Positions 1 to 9,619 are shown, numbered from the stretch's first letter. The stretch is 64,000 bases of DNA from Campanula takesimana (GCA_026119855.1 JAOWBW010001131.1:62001-126000), one strand, 5' to 3'. Made by a program: numbers and translations. The notes: generated by a model from the letters alone, not told the origin.

Positions 1-1059
1 CTAGCTTACCCAAAGTAGTAAGCTTTTTTAGTTTCACAATACCCAACACCATGTGGAAGCATTTCTCTTTGTATGATCTCTCTCACTCTCCAGCATACCT
101 GAAACAGAGAGACACTTTGAGGAAATCTTGGGTCTCAATGACTTCTTCACAGTCATGGCCTTCCTTTATGACTCTCTTGGTGACATCAACATACAAAGGG
201 GATGAATATGTCAAGTTTCTCAGCCTTGCAGCCTTTGGATACAAAGACGCAGTCTCTCCATCCGACTCTGTCATCATCGGTTTACTGAGGTATATTTGAC
301 CAAAACTGATTCTGTATATAGTCTGAACAAGAGGAAGATACGAAATATACTAACACCCTTCACAAGAACTCCCAGTGTGGTTTCTTTGGAACATTCAGCC
401 TTTATTTTAGTGGCCGAGCCAGAAATTTTTGGAAATGGGGGCAAAAGAAATTTCACCAAGTAAAAGGGGGCACAATAAAATTTAGTGCATTTTTCTTCAA
501 GTAAAGGGGGGCAAGTATAAAAAAATTGCACTAAAATCAGTAAATTCATAAAATATTTGCACTAATAAAAACAACTTGCACATTCATTTCGGGACGGATA
601 GATTATAGCATTTGGAAATTTGGAAATGAGTTTTCAAATTCACTAAGCAATTAACATAGAAATCAATGAGTTTTTCAAAACGATAATGCTTCATGAACAT
701 AAATTTTGTACCAAATGTGATATAGCCCTGAACAGTACTTTAAAACCCATCCATTATAAAATGCAATCAGAATCAACTAATCAAGGAAATCAAGGTTAAA
801 ACCCAACAAAATCAGAGTTTCGGCCAGGATTATGCTGCGACTTTGGAAGAATTTCAGTATCGGCAGCCTCATCAACAATCTCCTGCATGGTATTCTGTAT
901 GAATTCATCGAGCGAATGAAGCTGTTGCCGCAACAACCCTTTCTCCTCGAAATACGCGCTGATCACAGTCCATGCATCCTCTTGAGTTATCTCGTTCGAG
1001 TCATCGTCTTCGTCTTCATCGGGCGGTGGCACCACCACCGCCGCTGCTACGGCCGCCAT
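1..1059 (-). pseudogene. NRPB2: RPB2 (RNA polymerase II second-largest subunit) 5' gene fragment, internally deleted
   Basis: RPB2 is the second-largest catalytic subunit of nuclear RNA polymerase II. Exon 1 (1059-808) starts with ATG and encodes an acidic N-terminus followed by ITQEDAWTVISAYFEEKG and FIQNTMQEIVDEAAD, characteristic of plant RPB2. A GT...CAG intron (807-323) joins it in frame to exon 2 from 322, which reads TIYRISFGQIYLSKPMM, then PKAARLRNLTY and YVDVTKRV. After ETQDF (about 107) the sequence jumps through a 17-base intron-like scrap to a much later exon reading EMLPH...CETKKAYYFG, ending at 10 with a GT donor at 9-8. Roughly 190 residues are therefore missing, and the later exon carries a small insertion with an in-frame stop (TGA near 80). 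Retained introns show it is a DNA-level duplicate, not a processed copy. The rest may lie left of the window. Confidence 0.88.
323..807 (-). other. Intron 1 of the RPB2 fragment, with repeat debris
   Basis: The borders are inferred from frame: GAT TTT before the GT donor joins ACT ATA TAC after the CAG acceptor. At about 408-550 there is G-rich text (GGGGGCAAAAGAAATTTCACC and a second GGGGGGCAAG) resembling common degenerate plant repeat tails. No coding content is seen. Confidence 0.6.
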
Positions 1060-1371
1060 CTGTAACTCACGTTCTGATTGTTGTACTGATTGCTTCTATC
1101 AAATCCACCGTACATTTCTTCTCGTAAATTTGCAGGAAAACAAAAGGGAAAAATGTATCGAATTTTCAACTTTAAATCAATGGCTTAGAGGATTTAATTA
1201 TTGATTTATACTACATCTCAGTTTTGATCGGATAAAAATATGAGTATTATGACGGTGGTTAAGTAAAACTTATGAATACACCACTCTGTACTTTATATTA
1301 CCATTTAAAATTTCAAGCTACTTATGGGTGTATTAATAAGTTTTAAGGGTGTGTATAACACCCTATTATGA
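1060..1371. other. Upstream flank of the RPB2 fragment, no gene seen
   Basis: This AT-rich stretch lies between the RPB2 start codon and the 9-bp target duplication of the Mutator-like element. It may be the old RPB2 leader and promoter. No TATA box or further exon can be assigned with confidence. Confidence 0.4.
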
Positions 1372-1380
1372 TGTTAATGT

Positions 1381-1402
1381 GGTAAATTCTATATACAAGG
1401 CA
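1381..1402 (+). repeat. Left terminal inverted repeat of the Mutator-like element
   Basis: It begins GGTAAATT then CTATATACAAGGCA. It pairs with the reverse complement of 6725-6746 (GGGTACTA then CTATATACAAGGCA). The flanking duplication TGTTAATGT sits at 1372-1380. Confidence 0.88.
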
Positions 1403-1441
1403 TACTACATACAAGACACCAATAATGGCAAAACTACCTTT

Positions 1442-1685
1442 CGCGTGTCGTGTGCAAAAGGACGACTTGAAGGCTTCATGTCGTGTACTAATACACGAGA
1501 TAGACCAATTGTATAAAATGTCCAGTCGTGTGAATTTATACGAAATATACTATACTCTGTCACACAAACATACACGAAACGCATATGAACATGTCGTGTA
1601 TAGTTCATACGACATGTTGTCACACATGTCGTATTAAAGCACACGATATAAAGCCCTATGCTCGTGTATATTCATGCGACATGTC
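1442..1685. repeat. Palindrome block 1 (about seven CGTGT...ACACG units)
   Basis: Interrupted palindromes of about 22-25 bp follow the pattern TCGTGT, 5-7 variable bases, then ACACGA or ATACGA. They are separated by 5-20 bases. They lie subterminally, just inside the left inverted repeat and downstream of the PMD gene. Repeated subterminal motifs are often transposase binding sites; that role is inferred here. Confidence 0.75.
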
Positions 1686-1702
1686 AAAATGAAGGTGTTC
1701 TT

Positions 1703-2200
1703 CGATGATTTGCAACACGATGTTAATGATACGCATATGCTATGTTAAATTATTGAATTGTGTTGTTAATTGAGCAAAATTTGTACACTTAGACATGACA
1801 AGTAACAAACGTCATATTGGATCATACAATATCATATAACCTATCACATTTAAGTGATACCACTTTATTTATAATCCCCTAACAAATGATTGTGGTGTTA
1901 TGTTTCTAATCAAGATTATATTTAAAAAGGTAATTAAACATGTTATAATGCATCATACAATATCATATATAACCTATCACATTTATTAGGTTAAAGTGAT
2001 ACCAATTTATTTATCAACTAACAAACGATGTTATGATGTGCATATACTATGTTAAATTAATGAGTTATGGTGTTATATTTCTAATCAAGATTATATATAA
2101 TGAGTTAATTAAACATGTTATATAACGAGTTAAGTTGTTTCGATGATTTGCCAAACGAGGTTAATGATAAGTTGTACATTAGAGGAATACCACTTTTGGG
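1703..2200. repeat. Degenerate direct repeats inside the Mutator-like element
   Basis: Phrases recur at spacings of about 130 and 300-440 bases: CATACAATATCATAT followed by AACCTATCACATTTA (near 1825 and 1950), CATATGCTATGTTAAATTA (near 1732 and 2040), and a GATGATTTG...GTTAATGAT phrase near 1703 and 2140. No gene is seen. A remnant Stowaway end, GGGACGGAGATAGTA, lies at about 2198-2212. Confidence 0.55.
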
Positions 2201-2423
2201 ACGGAGATAGTATATTAAAGTTAGTACTATTATTTTTGGATCACTTGATGTAGTATTGAAATTCTTGTTTTGATGTTGGTTGTTGTGATGTATGGATACA
2301 TTAGTTGACTTTAGTATGATTGTGTTATTGGTTTTGGGTTTTGAATTTCTGGTATTAAATGATGTATGAAATTATGGGTTTTAGGTTATGTAATTCTGTT
2401 TTTTTTTTTCTGGGTTCTTTGTA

Positions 2424-2717
2424 TCTCGTGTGGAAATACACGAGATGTAGTTGTTCAGGTCGTATGAACTTTACACGAGTTAAAGCTTAACGAGTCGTGT
2501 ATATTCACACGAAATGCTTTGTTTTCTGGGTAAAAATGCATTTCGTATGAACGTAACACGAGCTGAAGGACTGCATCTCGTGTATTTTCACACGAAATAC
2601 ATTAATTACCCAGAAACAATGCATCTCGTGTGTGTTCATACGACATGAATGAAGACATGTCGTGTGTGTTCATACGAGCTGCTTAATACCATCTCGTGTA
2701 TAAGCACACGAGATGGT
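2424..2717. repeat. Palindrome block 2 (about eight CGTGT...ACACG units)
   Basis: There are eight interrupted palindromes, for example ATCTCGTGT with ACACGAGAT around a short loop. Each is flanked by ATCTC or ATTTC half-sites and shares the pattern of the blocks at 1442-1685 and 6051-6298. The block lies downstream of the PMD gene. Confidence 0.78.
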
Positions 2718-3184
2718 CTCTGTACTGGAAAAAAAACAAAAACTTAAAAGAAACAGAAACATACCCAGAATTTCAATAACTAACCCAGAATTTCATTAAC
2801 ATATTCCAAAGTGCCAAACATCAAAAGTTTACAAACCAGAATTACAAATCATAAATTCAATCAATGTATCCAAACTCATAATAAACTACCAAAGTGCCAA
2901 AACCTCATTCATTAACCTAACCAAAGTGCCAAAATCCAGAATTTCAATGTATCATACATCATCATAAACTACCAACCAGAATTACAAATCATAAATTCAA
3001 TCAATCAGTCACGAGTCCATATCCCTGGGGAATACTCCTCTCCAACCTGAAATTAAAGGTTACAAATCATTAATTGACAACCTCCGTCCCAAAACAAAAG
3101 TACTAAAACAATACAAATCAGAAACTGAAATAATAAACAATCAAATCCCTAAAAAATGGAAATAGTATAAAGGAACATAAACAA

Positions 3185-3224
<40 letters not shown>

Positions 3225-3485
3225 CAATATACTCCCTCCGTCCCAAAATGATAACATAACTTTAATATACTCCATTCGTCCCAAAACTGAAACACACACA
3301 CACACACAGCAAACAAACAATAGCAATTCCATTCAACAATATAATCCATCCGTCCCAAAAAATGAAAGTAACAACAAACAAACAATAGCAATTCAATTTA
3401 TACGTTGGGAATATCAATTTGGGACGGAGGGATAATATAAAGAAACATAAGAATGGAAATGTGATAATAAAAATGGAAATAGTAC
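2718..3485. other. AT-rich 3' flank of the PMD gene with (AC)n and MITE-end pieces
   Basis: No coding region is seen. Short phrases (CCAGAATTTCA, CCAAAGTGCCAAAA, AATCATAAATTCAATCAAT) repeat between 2760 and 3010. An (AC)n microsatellite covers about 3187-3222. Several partial Stowaway ends (CTCCGTCCCAAAA at about 3082, 3234, 3270 and 3344; GGGACGGAGGGA at about 3421) suggest repeated or decayed MITE insertions. Confidence 0.55.
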
Positions 3486-6400
3486 CTAAAGGGGACCTCC
3501 TAATAGCTCGTGCACCTGTCTAATCTCATCTACGACATCTGCGGGTATCCTGTCATCCGTGAGCATCACAAGTAGTCTATCTCGTGCCTCTACAACCCTA
3601 GGCGGAGGTGGAACGTTAACTAGGCCATCATGATTCGGATTAGTAATCCGAACATGAGTCCTAGCCAGAAACCACGGCATATACTGAGAAGTCACAGGAT
3701 CAGATGCACTCACGGACGGCCCCCATCGACGCTCTGCATTGAAAACCCCCAAGCCGTCCTCTAACCACTCCTCCCAGAGATCATCACGTGCTCCATACGA
3801 CTTCTTGTACCCCTTTTGACCAGCCATCAACGAACAATCACGGCCGCAAGACAAGAGGTCTCTGGGGATTTTCTGCTGGATCCCGAACTGCCGGGTAACA
3901 CGGTCAGGCATATACGCTTCGGTGATATCCTGGAAGCGTATAACCCCTCGGAAGTATGAGACCGGCAAAAGCGCCTCTGGGGTGGTACCGTAGGGAGTCC
4001 AACAAACCTAAAAATGAATTTGTTAGACAACGTCAACAGAATATTCCCTCCGTCCCAGTGGAAGTGGCACTAGTGCTAACTTTGACCAATAACATATTAT
4101 TGGTCAAAGTTAGCACTAGTGCCACTTTCACTGGGACGGAGGGAGTATAACAATTTGTAAAACTTTAAATATAACTAACTCACCCTATCAACCGTCATCG
4201 TGTCCAGGGTGTACCGGAACTTCAATAGATGGGGAATTTCCTTTCCGACTGTATCAGTACGTACCCATCTACGAGCTCTCGGCTGGCCCTCCGTCCATGA
4301 CGGGTCAATATCTCTCTGAAAAACCGGAAAGTACTCGTATATCCACGCCTGCAAATGTATGAAATAAATAAGTAAACAATGTAATAACAATAAATACATG
4401 TTGTAATTACTAAAGGAATGTTAAATATTACCTCTAGAAGACTCAAACAACCACCAATCTGCTTGCATCCATATCTAGATGCCTTCCCCAACTCCCGGTA
4501 TAGGTATGCCAACGCAGCTGTCCCCCAGGAGAGAACCCCCACTCTATCAATATCCACGCACAATGAAAGGTAGGCTGAGGGCATCTTATCCTGAGTCTTG
4601 TCCACGAACAGCGTGGAGCCCAAGAGGAACATGATGTACGTGGAAGCACGCTCGTCGTCGGTCATGTCGGAAGGGGTCTCAAAGCAACGGCGGAGGCCAT
4701 CTAAAGAGTAGGTCGTGCCCTTCTCACAGCCTTTAAGGCGTGTCCTGATACCGCCTAGGTTAGGCTCTGGAACCGCCTTCTTAACAGGGGCACCTAAACA
4801 ACTGATATCTATAAATTGAAATTGAAATAATTAATAAAATTGATAAAATTTATGAAATTGATAAAATTGATAAAAAAATATACAACAAACAAGAATATAC
4901 TTAGGATACGAGTGACGTCATGCATAGTGATCATCATCTCCCCCCACGGCATGTGGAAGGTGTTACTCTCGGGAGACCACCGTTCCACAAACACCGTTAG
5001 GAGCTCCATGCTAGGCCGGCGAATGGTAGCATCATGTAGACAATGGAGGCCCGTACCCTCAACACGAGCCCACCAAGCTCTATCAACCTCCGGTACAGCA
5101 GTAGGCGAGAACCTGTTGATTCCAAACAAAACATTATAATTAATACTCCCTCTGTTCCAGAAAAACAGTCTCATTTTGAATTTTTTTGTGAACAAAAAGG
5201 CCAAATGGGACTGTTTTTCTGGAACAGAGGAGGTTTAAACACTAACAACAAATAATAAAACTACTTAATAAATAAATCATATACTTACTTATCTAGAATC
5301 TGCTGCCTGGTTTGGCGCTTTAACACCGGCTCACAAGTGGCGTTGTCCCAGATCTTACGGGCTCGGTGATGACCAAACCCGTACAACAAATCAAACACCT
5401 CCGGGCCTCCACCGGGGTTACTTTTAAGCTCCCACTCTTCATCTTTAGCCTTTTTCCCCTTTCTAGCCCGTGCCTCCCCTCTAGCCACCCGCAGCGCAGC
5501 CCGCCTCTTGCGAGGCCTCAAAGCTAAACTCTCCTCCTCCGCCTCCTCCTCCTCCTCCTCCTCCTCCTCCTCCTCCTCCTCCTCCTACTCCTCCTCCTCC
5601 TCCTCCTCCTCCTCCTCATCATCATCATCATCATCATCATCATCACCAGATCCGTGTGCCTCATGCATAAATGCACCTCCGGAATGAGTACCAGAAGATG
5701 ACTCCTCCTCCGACTCCTCTGAGCCCGTCCTAGAATCTCTACGCTCTAAATCCTCACTATCCGTCTCATCATCCTCAGCCTGCTCAATCACGACATTCTT
5801 GTCGTGCCTCATTTTGGTACGTGCAGCTTCTCTAAGTGCAGCTGCCTCCTCGGCCTTCCTCTTTCTATTAGAGGCAGTCGCAGGTTTACGTCCCTACAAA
5901 AAATTAAATAAGAGACAATAAATAAGCAACAATTCTAGTTGAAATATTTAACAACAAAAAATTTAAAAAAATTATACAAACAAACAGTGCTACAAACATT
6001 ACCTACAACAATAAATCATCAATCTACAAGTTTTTCAACCACAGTTTTTATTTCGTGTGCTAATACACGAAATGTTGAGTGGATCTCGTGTATTATAACA
6101 CGAAATGTAACTGTTTTATCATTTTACAATTCGTGTGAAAATACATGAGATGGGGAGAAGCAGCTCGTGTACATATACACGAAATGCACATTAACATTTC
6201 GTGTATTAGCACACGAAATGTAAACTGATTCATCACTTTACATTTCGTGTGCTAATACACGAAATGTTGACAAGTATCTCGTGTGTGTTCATACGAAACA
6301 CACCCCGACAATTCAAATTTTATACCCACCAATTCGTATCCAATTCAAACAAAAAACCCCAATTTATGTTACGAAATCACAATTAGAACCATTTAGGATA

Positions 6401-6566
6401 GGTTTAAACTACACTTAAGCGTTATATAATCGATTTTAGGCATAAAAGTAAAGTTGGGTTTTCAAATTGAAAGTTTGGGTTATAGATTAGGAATTACCTG
6501 TGTACCGGCGGTAGAGGAGGCGGCGCCGGCGCCGGGCTTGCCGCCGACGGTGGGTAATTTCTTCAT
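3486..6566 (-). CDS. Plant mobile domain (PMD) protein gene, six exons, one in-frame stop
   Basis: PMD proteins (aminotransferase-like plant mobile domain, the MAIN/MAIL1 group) are nuclear proteins of plants that also occur inside transposons. Exons by frame and splice sites: 6566-6498, 5893-5289, 5112-4901, 4808-4432, 4348-4184 and 4007-3486. All introns are GT...AG and the sum is 1950 nt (649 residues plus stop). Residues 1-225 are basic and acidic (KRKAEEAAALRE, an Asp/Glu run, then RPRKRR). The PMD runs from about residue 225 to 530: WSPESNTFHMPWGEMMITMH, YIMFLLGSTLFVDKTQ, LSWGTAALAYLYRELGKASR, IGGCLSLLE, WIYEYFP, then VCWTPYGTTPEALLP in exon 6. Codon 126, inside the Glu run, is TAG (5587-5585), probably a GAG-to-TAG change. 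With that stop the full protein would not be made unless read through. The catalytic role of PMD, if any, is unknown. Confidence 0.82.
4044..4145. mobile_element. Stowaway-type MITE in intron 5 of the PMD gene
   Basis: A 102-bp, nearly perfect hairpin with ends TCCCTCCGTCCCAGTG and its complement, flanked by TA at 4042-4043 and 4146-4147. The arms include AGTGCTAACTTTGACCAATA. It occupies more than half of the 176-bp intron 4183-4008 and leaves the splice sites intact. Confidence 0.88.
5146..5233. mobile_element. Stowaway-type MITE in intron 2 of the PMD gene
   Basis: An inverted repeat with ends CTCCCTCTGTTCCAG and CTGGAACAGAGGAGG. The arms contain AAAAACAGTC and GACTGTTTTT. It lies within the intron 5288-5113, next to a TA at its left end; the right border is slightly decayed. 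Confidence 0.75.
5527..5644. repeat. (CTC)n/(ATC)n microsatellite encoding the Glu/Asp run
   Basis: About 90 bases of CTC repeats followed by (ATC)n sit inside exon 2 of the PMD gene. Read on the minus strand they give an Asp tract followed by a Glu tract. One repeat reads CTA and produces the stop codon at 5587-5585. Confidence 0.85.
6051..6298. repeat. Palindrome block 3 (seven CGTGT...ACACG units) in intron 1 of the PMD gene
   Basis: There are seven units, for example TTTCGTGT and ACACGAAAT around short loops; ATTTCGTGT...ACACGAAAT is the commonest form. The block lies in the intron between exon 1 (ending 6498) and exon 2 (from 5893), near the right end of the transposon. The motif matches the two left-side blocks. 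Confidence 0.78.
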
Positions 6567-6724
6567 TGTTGGCGGTTGTCGTCGATTTGTACGCGGAGGA
6601 GGCGTAGGCGTCGTGTGCGAGAGAGATGGAGGGACGGAGTGTTTTGTTCAAACTGGGAATTGGGTATTTTTTGAGTATATATATAAGGGTAGTTTAGTAA
6701 TTCACTCATGCCTTTTAAATAGTG
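6567..6724 (-). other. Leader and presumed promoter region of the PMD gene
   Basis: This 158-bp stretch separates the PMD start codon from the right inverted repeat. The run TATATATA (about 6677-6684) lies about 110 bases upstream of the start and could be a TATA element. The promoter would then lie inside the transposon end, as is common in Mutator-like elements. This is inference. Confidence 0.4.
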
Positions 6725-6746
6725 TGCCTTGTATATAGTAGTACCC
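6725..6746 (-). repeat. Right terminal inverted repeat of the Mutator-like element
   Basis: It reads TGCCTTGTATATAG followed by TAGTACCC. The second copy of the 9-bp target duplication TGTTAATGT follows directly at 6747-6755. Confidence 0.88.
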
Positions 6747-6755
6747 TGTTAATGT

Positions 6756-6965
6756 GCTTGATATGGTATTTCAATTTCAAACCAGTAGTCGAATATTTTC
6801 TCTGCCTGGGTGGATCCAACGCCAGATTGGGGTACACCCTGGATTTTTTGGGGGAAAAATATTATTTAGTATTTTTTTTTTTTCAAAAAAAACTTTAGGG
6901 GTGCAAATTGTTATTTTTAAAAGAATATGGATGCAAGAAAAGTCAATAGAACATGAAAACGCTAT
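6756..6965. other. Inter-element spacer, no gene seen
   Basis: AT-rich sequence between the right target duplication of the Mutator-like element and the hAT-type MITE. It includes GGGGGAAAAATATT and poly-T runs like repeat debris. It ends with AACGCTAT (6958-6965), the first copy of the next element's 8-bp duplication. Confidence 0.5.
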
Positions 6966-7552
6966 TAGACATGGCCAACCATAAACCGTACCCGTGACAA
7001 CCCGTCAACCCGCACCCGCATTTAAACCGTTGGAACCGTAACCGTGGACAACCCGTTAACCGTTCTAACCGTACTCGTTAATAATGCGGTTAGGTTACGG
7101 CTATAGGTTTTAGAAACCCGTAACCGTAACCGTTCTAACCGTACAAATTATGATAGTTTGGTAACATATTTCGTTCGTTTCTAACATAGTTTGTTAAATT
7201 TCTAACACAATGTGTTCAAAATGTTAGATTTTAAAACATTTTCAGTTACTTTTTATTCATTTTAAAATATATTCTAACATATTTTGTTAAATTTCATTGA
7301 TATCAAAAAGGAAAAAGAAAAAGAAAAAAAAACAGTTAACTTCTAACAAATTCCGTTAGATTTTTAACGAAACCTATTAACCATTTAACAGTTATTTAAA
7401 AAAAAAGTGGGCAGACCCATACAACCGTGGACCCGTACCCGCCATAACCGTGTCCCACCCACACCCGTGTATAACACGGTTAGGTTACAGTTATGAGTTT
7501 TGAAAACCATACCCGTAACCGTACCCGTCCCACCTGTATTTGGCCATGTCTA
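6966..7552. mobile_element. hAT-type non-autonomous element, 587 bp
   Basis: The ends TAGACATGGCCAA and TTGGCCATGTCTA are perfect inverted repeats. The element is flanked by the 8-bp duplication AACGCTAT (6958-6965 and 7553-7560), typical of the hAT superfamily. The subterminal regions are packed with AACCGTACCCGT-like repeats in both orientations and the centre is AT-rich. It has no coding capacity. Confidence 0.9.
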
Positions 7553-8453
7553 AACGCTATTGGAAGTTGCGTGTTTAAGTGTTCTATTTCGTTTCTCCCT
7601 CGCAAGTCGCAGCCGCTCTTGTGTTTCAACTTTCAAGTCCGCTACCTAGCGCACGTCGACGGCTCACGGACTCCACGGGACGGAGACGGATTCAAGTGGC
7701 TGGCTTCTCCTTCCTCTTTCCTCCGCTCCTCCGGCAATGTCTCAATCTAAAAAATGTATTTTATTTTATTTTTTTTGTAATTCAATTTTAGAGTTTTAAA
7801 ATTAAAAATTGATGATTTGAGGATTTATTTAGCAATTGTTGTTATGATTTTTGACAGGGAAGTAGTCTAAGCTTTATGGATTCCGATCCAAATGCCCTCG
7901 ATGTGAGAAATCGGCTTCGGCTACAGTTGATCTTGATCGTAATATTGTCCATGTTGAAAAGGTTCAATAAGAAATCGCACAAGTTACTTCTTCTCAACCG
8001 AAAAGTAAATGATAACTCTTTTAGAATTGAGGCTGATCCGGGTTTGAGATTATCATTGTCTCGAGTTGCTAAAATCCTAAGGAGCTTGAAATGATTCGTA
8101 GAGCCTACTTACTCAAAGGCCCTTGTCAACCGCGCCTTAGTAGTTTTCCTCAAACCATAATTTATAACGCCCACGTCGATTTAATGTTGATTGGTGTGAT
8201 GAGTTTGATTGGTTGGAATATAGTGAGAGTAAAGATGCATCATATTGTTTACTCCCTCCGTCCCACCTCACTTGACACCCATGAGGTGGGCACATTAATT
8301 AAGAAGAATGAATAAAATAAAGAAAATGTGTGGTAGAAAATGAAGAGAGAGAATGAGTGGGGTAAATAGTAGTGTTAGTTAAATAAGTTGAGTGGTGGAA
8401 AATGAAGATAGAGAATGAGTGGTGGGGTAGAGTGAATATAAAATTATAAAAAC

Positions 8454-9175
8454 TGTTAGTGAAAACAGAGGTGTTACCTCAGATGTTGTCGCTGGCAGTC
8501 ATGTGCTTACGCGGCGAAATATGTGTTTTAGTTTTACATTTCTTTCCATAATAATTTTTATACTAATGTCCTAATATTATTGTCTAGATGGCTGTATTTT
8601 TGGTCCATATTTCAGGTTATATTAAGGTGAAAATTAAAGCTAAATACATGGAGAATGGATTAAAAAAGAGTTATTCATAAATGGTGATTTATGGATAACT
8701 TTCAACATCTTTAACATGTGGGTAAATTATAAAAATGTGGGAAGACTTATTCAAAGGATTTGTTGCTGATCAAAGAAGAGAGTACAAGCATGGAGAAGCA
8801 TGGAGTACAAGTGGGCGAAGCTTAGACTTGGTCACAAAGAAATTGGTTGAGAAAATCATGGAATGTGGACCAAGTCTTGCACAATTTGTGGAGAACAAAC
8901 CCACTCACTCTCCCCCACTCTCTCACAACATGGAAGGCAGCCCCAAGGCTGTTTCTTTGTGTAGCCATCAAGTATTAAAGGCTATAAATAGTGCTTGGAT
9001 GAGAAGATTGAAGACAAGCCAAATTCATACACACATCCATAGCACAAAGAGCAAAGTACTTCTTGGATCGTTAGGTCCTCTCTCCCATACACTCTTTTAA
9101 CACTCAAATACTTCGGGTTTGAGTGTGTTTTGGATAGGATAGGATCATCGTACTTTGTTTCTATTTTTGGTTCCA
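8454..9175 (+). repeat. 5' LTR (3'-truncated) of the short Copia-type element
   Basis: It matches 9620-10341 closely. A TATA box, TATAAATA, is at 8983-8990. A long open frame here (8735-9100) is just LTR sequence and is repeated in the other LTR. Confidence 0.8.
8983..8990 (+). promoter_or_regulatory. TATA box of the 5' LTR promoter
   Basis: The sequence is GGCTATAAATAGTGC. The same box recurs at 10145-10152 in the 3' LTR, supporting a U3/R border just downstream. Confidence 0.6.
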
Positions 9176-9619
9176 GATGATGGAGAACAAGAATAAGAAG
9201 AAGAATAACCTTGTTTAAAGGTTGATGTTTCCACTATACCTGGGCAATGGCTTTTATGGTACTTTTGAATGGTTTCAAAACAATTTTCGTTTGTGGTGGT
9301 TTGGTTTTTAAAACAATTCGTATTTTAGTTCTTAATTTAGAAATTTAATACTTTGGTGGTTATGCTTTGGTTTATGACTTGTGGTTTTGTGTATTTTAAA
9401 ACTTTGATTTACTTTTTGTTTTAAACTACTAATTGTTTTAAACATGGTTCTGTTTTACAATTAGTATATTAAGTAAATCTTTGTTGTTTCGGTTAACTCC
9501 ATGATTAAGGAGGAGTTAATCTTTGGTGAAATGCTCTGTTATACTGTATATGGCTAACATATGCTACATGTACCATCACTTAGGAGGTTGGAAAGAAATG
9601 CACAAACTAAGGGGGAGAT
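9176..9619 (+). other. Interior of the short Copia-type element
   Basis: It begins with a purine-rich GAGAACAAGAATAAGAAG run and continues AT-rich. No gag or pol similarity is seen. It ends in the polypurine tract before the right LTR. Confidence 0.6.

Larger units (their letters stand above)
1381..6746 (-). mobile_element. Complete Mutator-like (MULE-type) element carrying a PMD gene, 5366 bp
   Basis: The ends are inverted repeats of 22 bp sharing the core CTATATACAAGGCA, with weaker similarity further in (AAACTACC near 1431, GGGTAGTTT near 6687). They are flanked by the direct 9-bp duplication TGTTAATGT at 1372-1380 and 6747-6755. A 9-bp duplication is the usual size for Mutator-like elements. 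Inside are a six-exon minus-strand PMD gene (6566-3486), three palindrome blocks, two Stowaway MITEs in introns, and microsatellites. I find no MURA-type transposase, so the element looks non-autonomous or depends on an unrecognised protein. PMD genes are known to travel with plant transposons; this particular architecture is inferred from the sequence alone. Confidence 0.85.

Noticed and set aside
1442..2717. CRISPR-like array of regularly repeated motifs
   Set aside because: Units are short palindromes with variable arms, irregular spacing and no conserved repeat of 24-40 bp; the DNA is plant nuclear and the blocks lie inside a transposon.
3141..3332. Cys/Val-rich 63-codon minus-strand frame
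   Set aside because: It is a reading of the (AC)n microsatellite and MITE ends.
8735..9100. 121-codon plus-strand frame as a gene (also 9891-10127)
   Set aside because: It lies wholly within an LTR, is repeated in the second LTR with frame differences, and the TATA box falls inside it.
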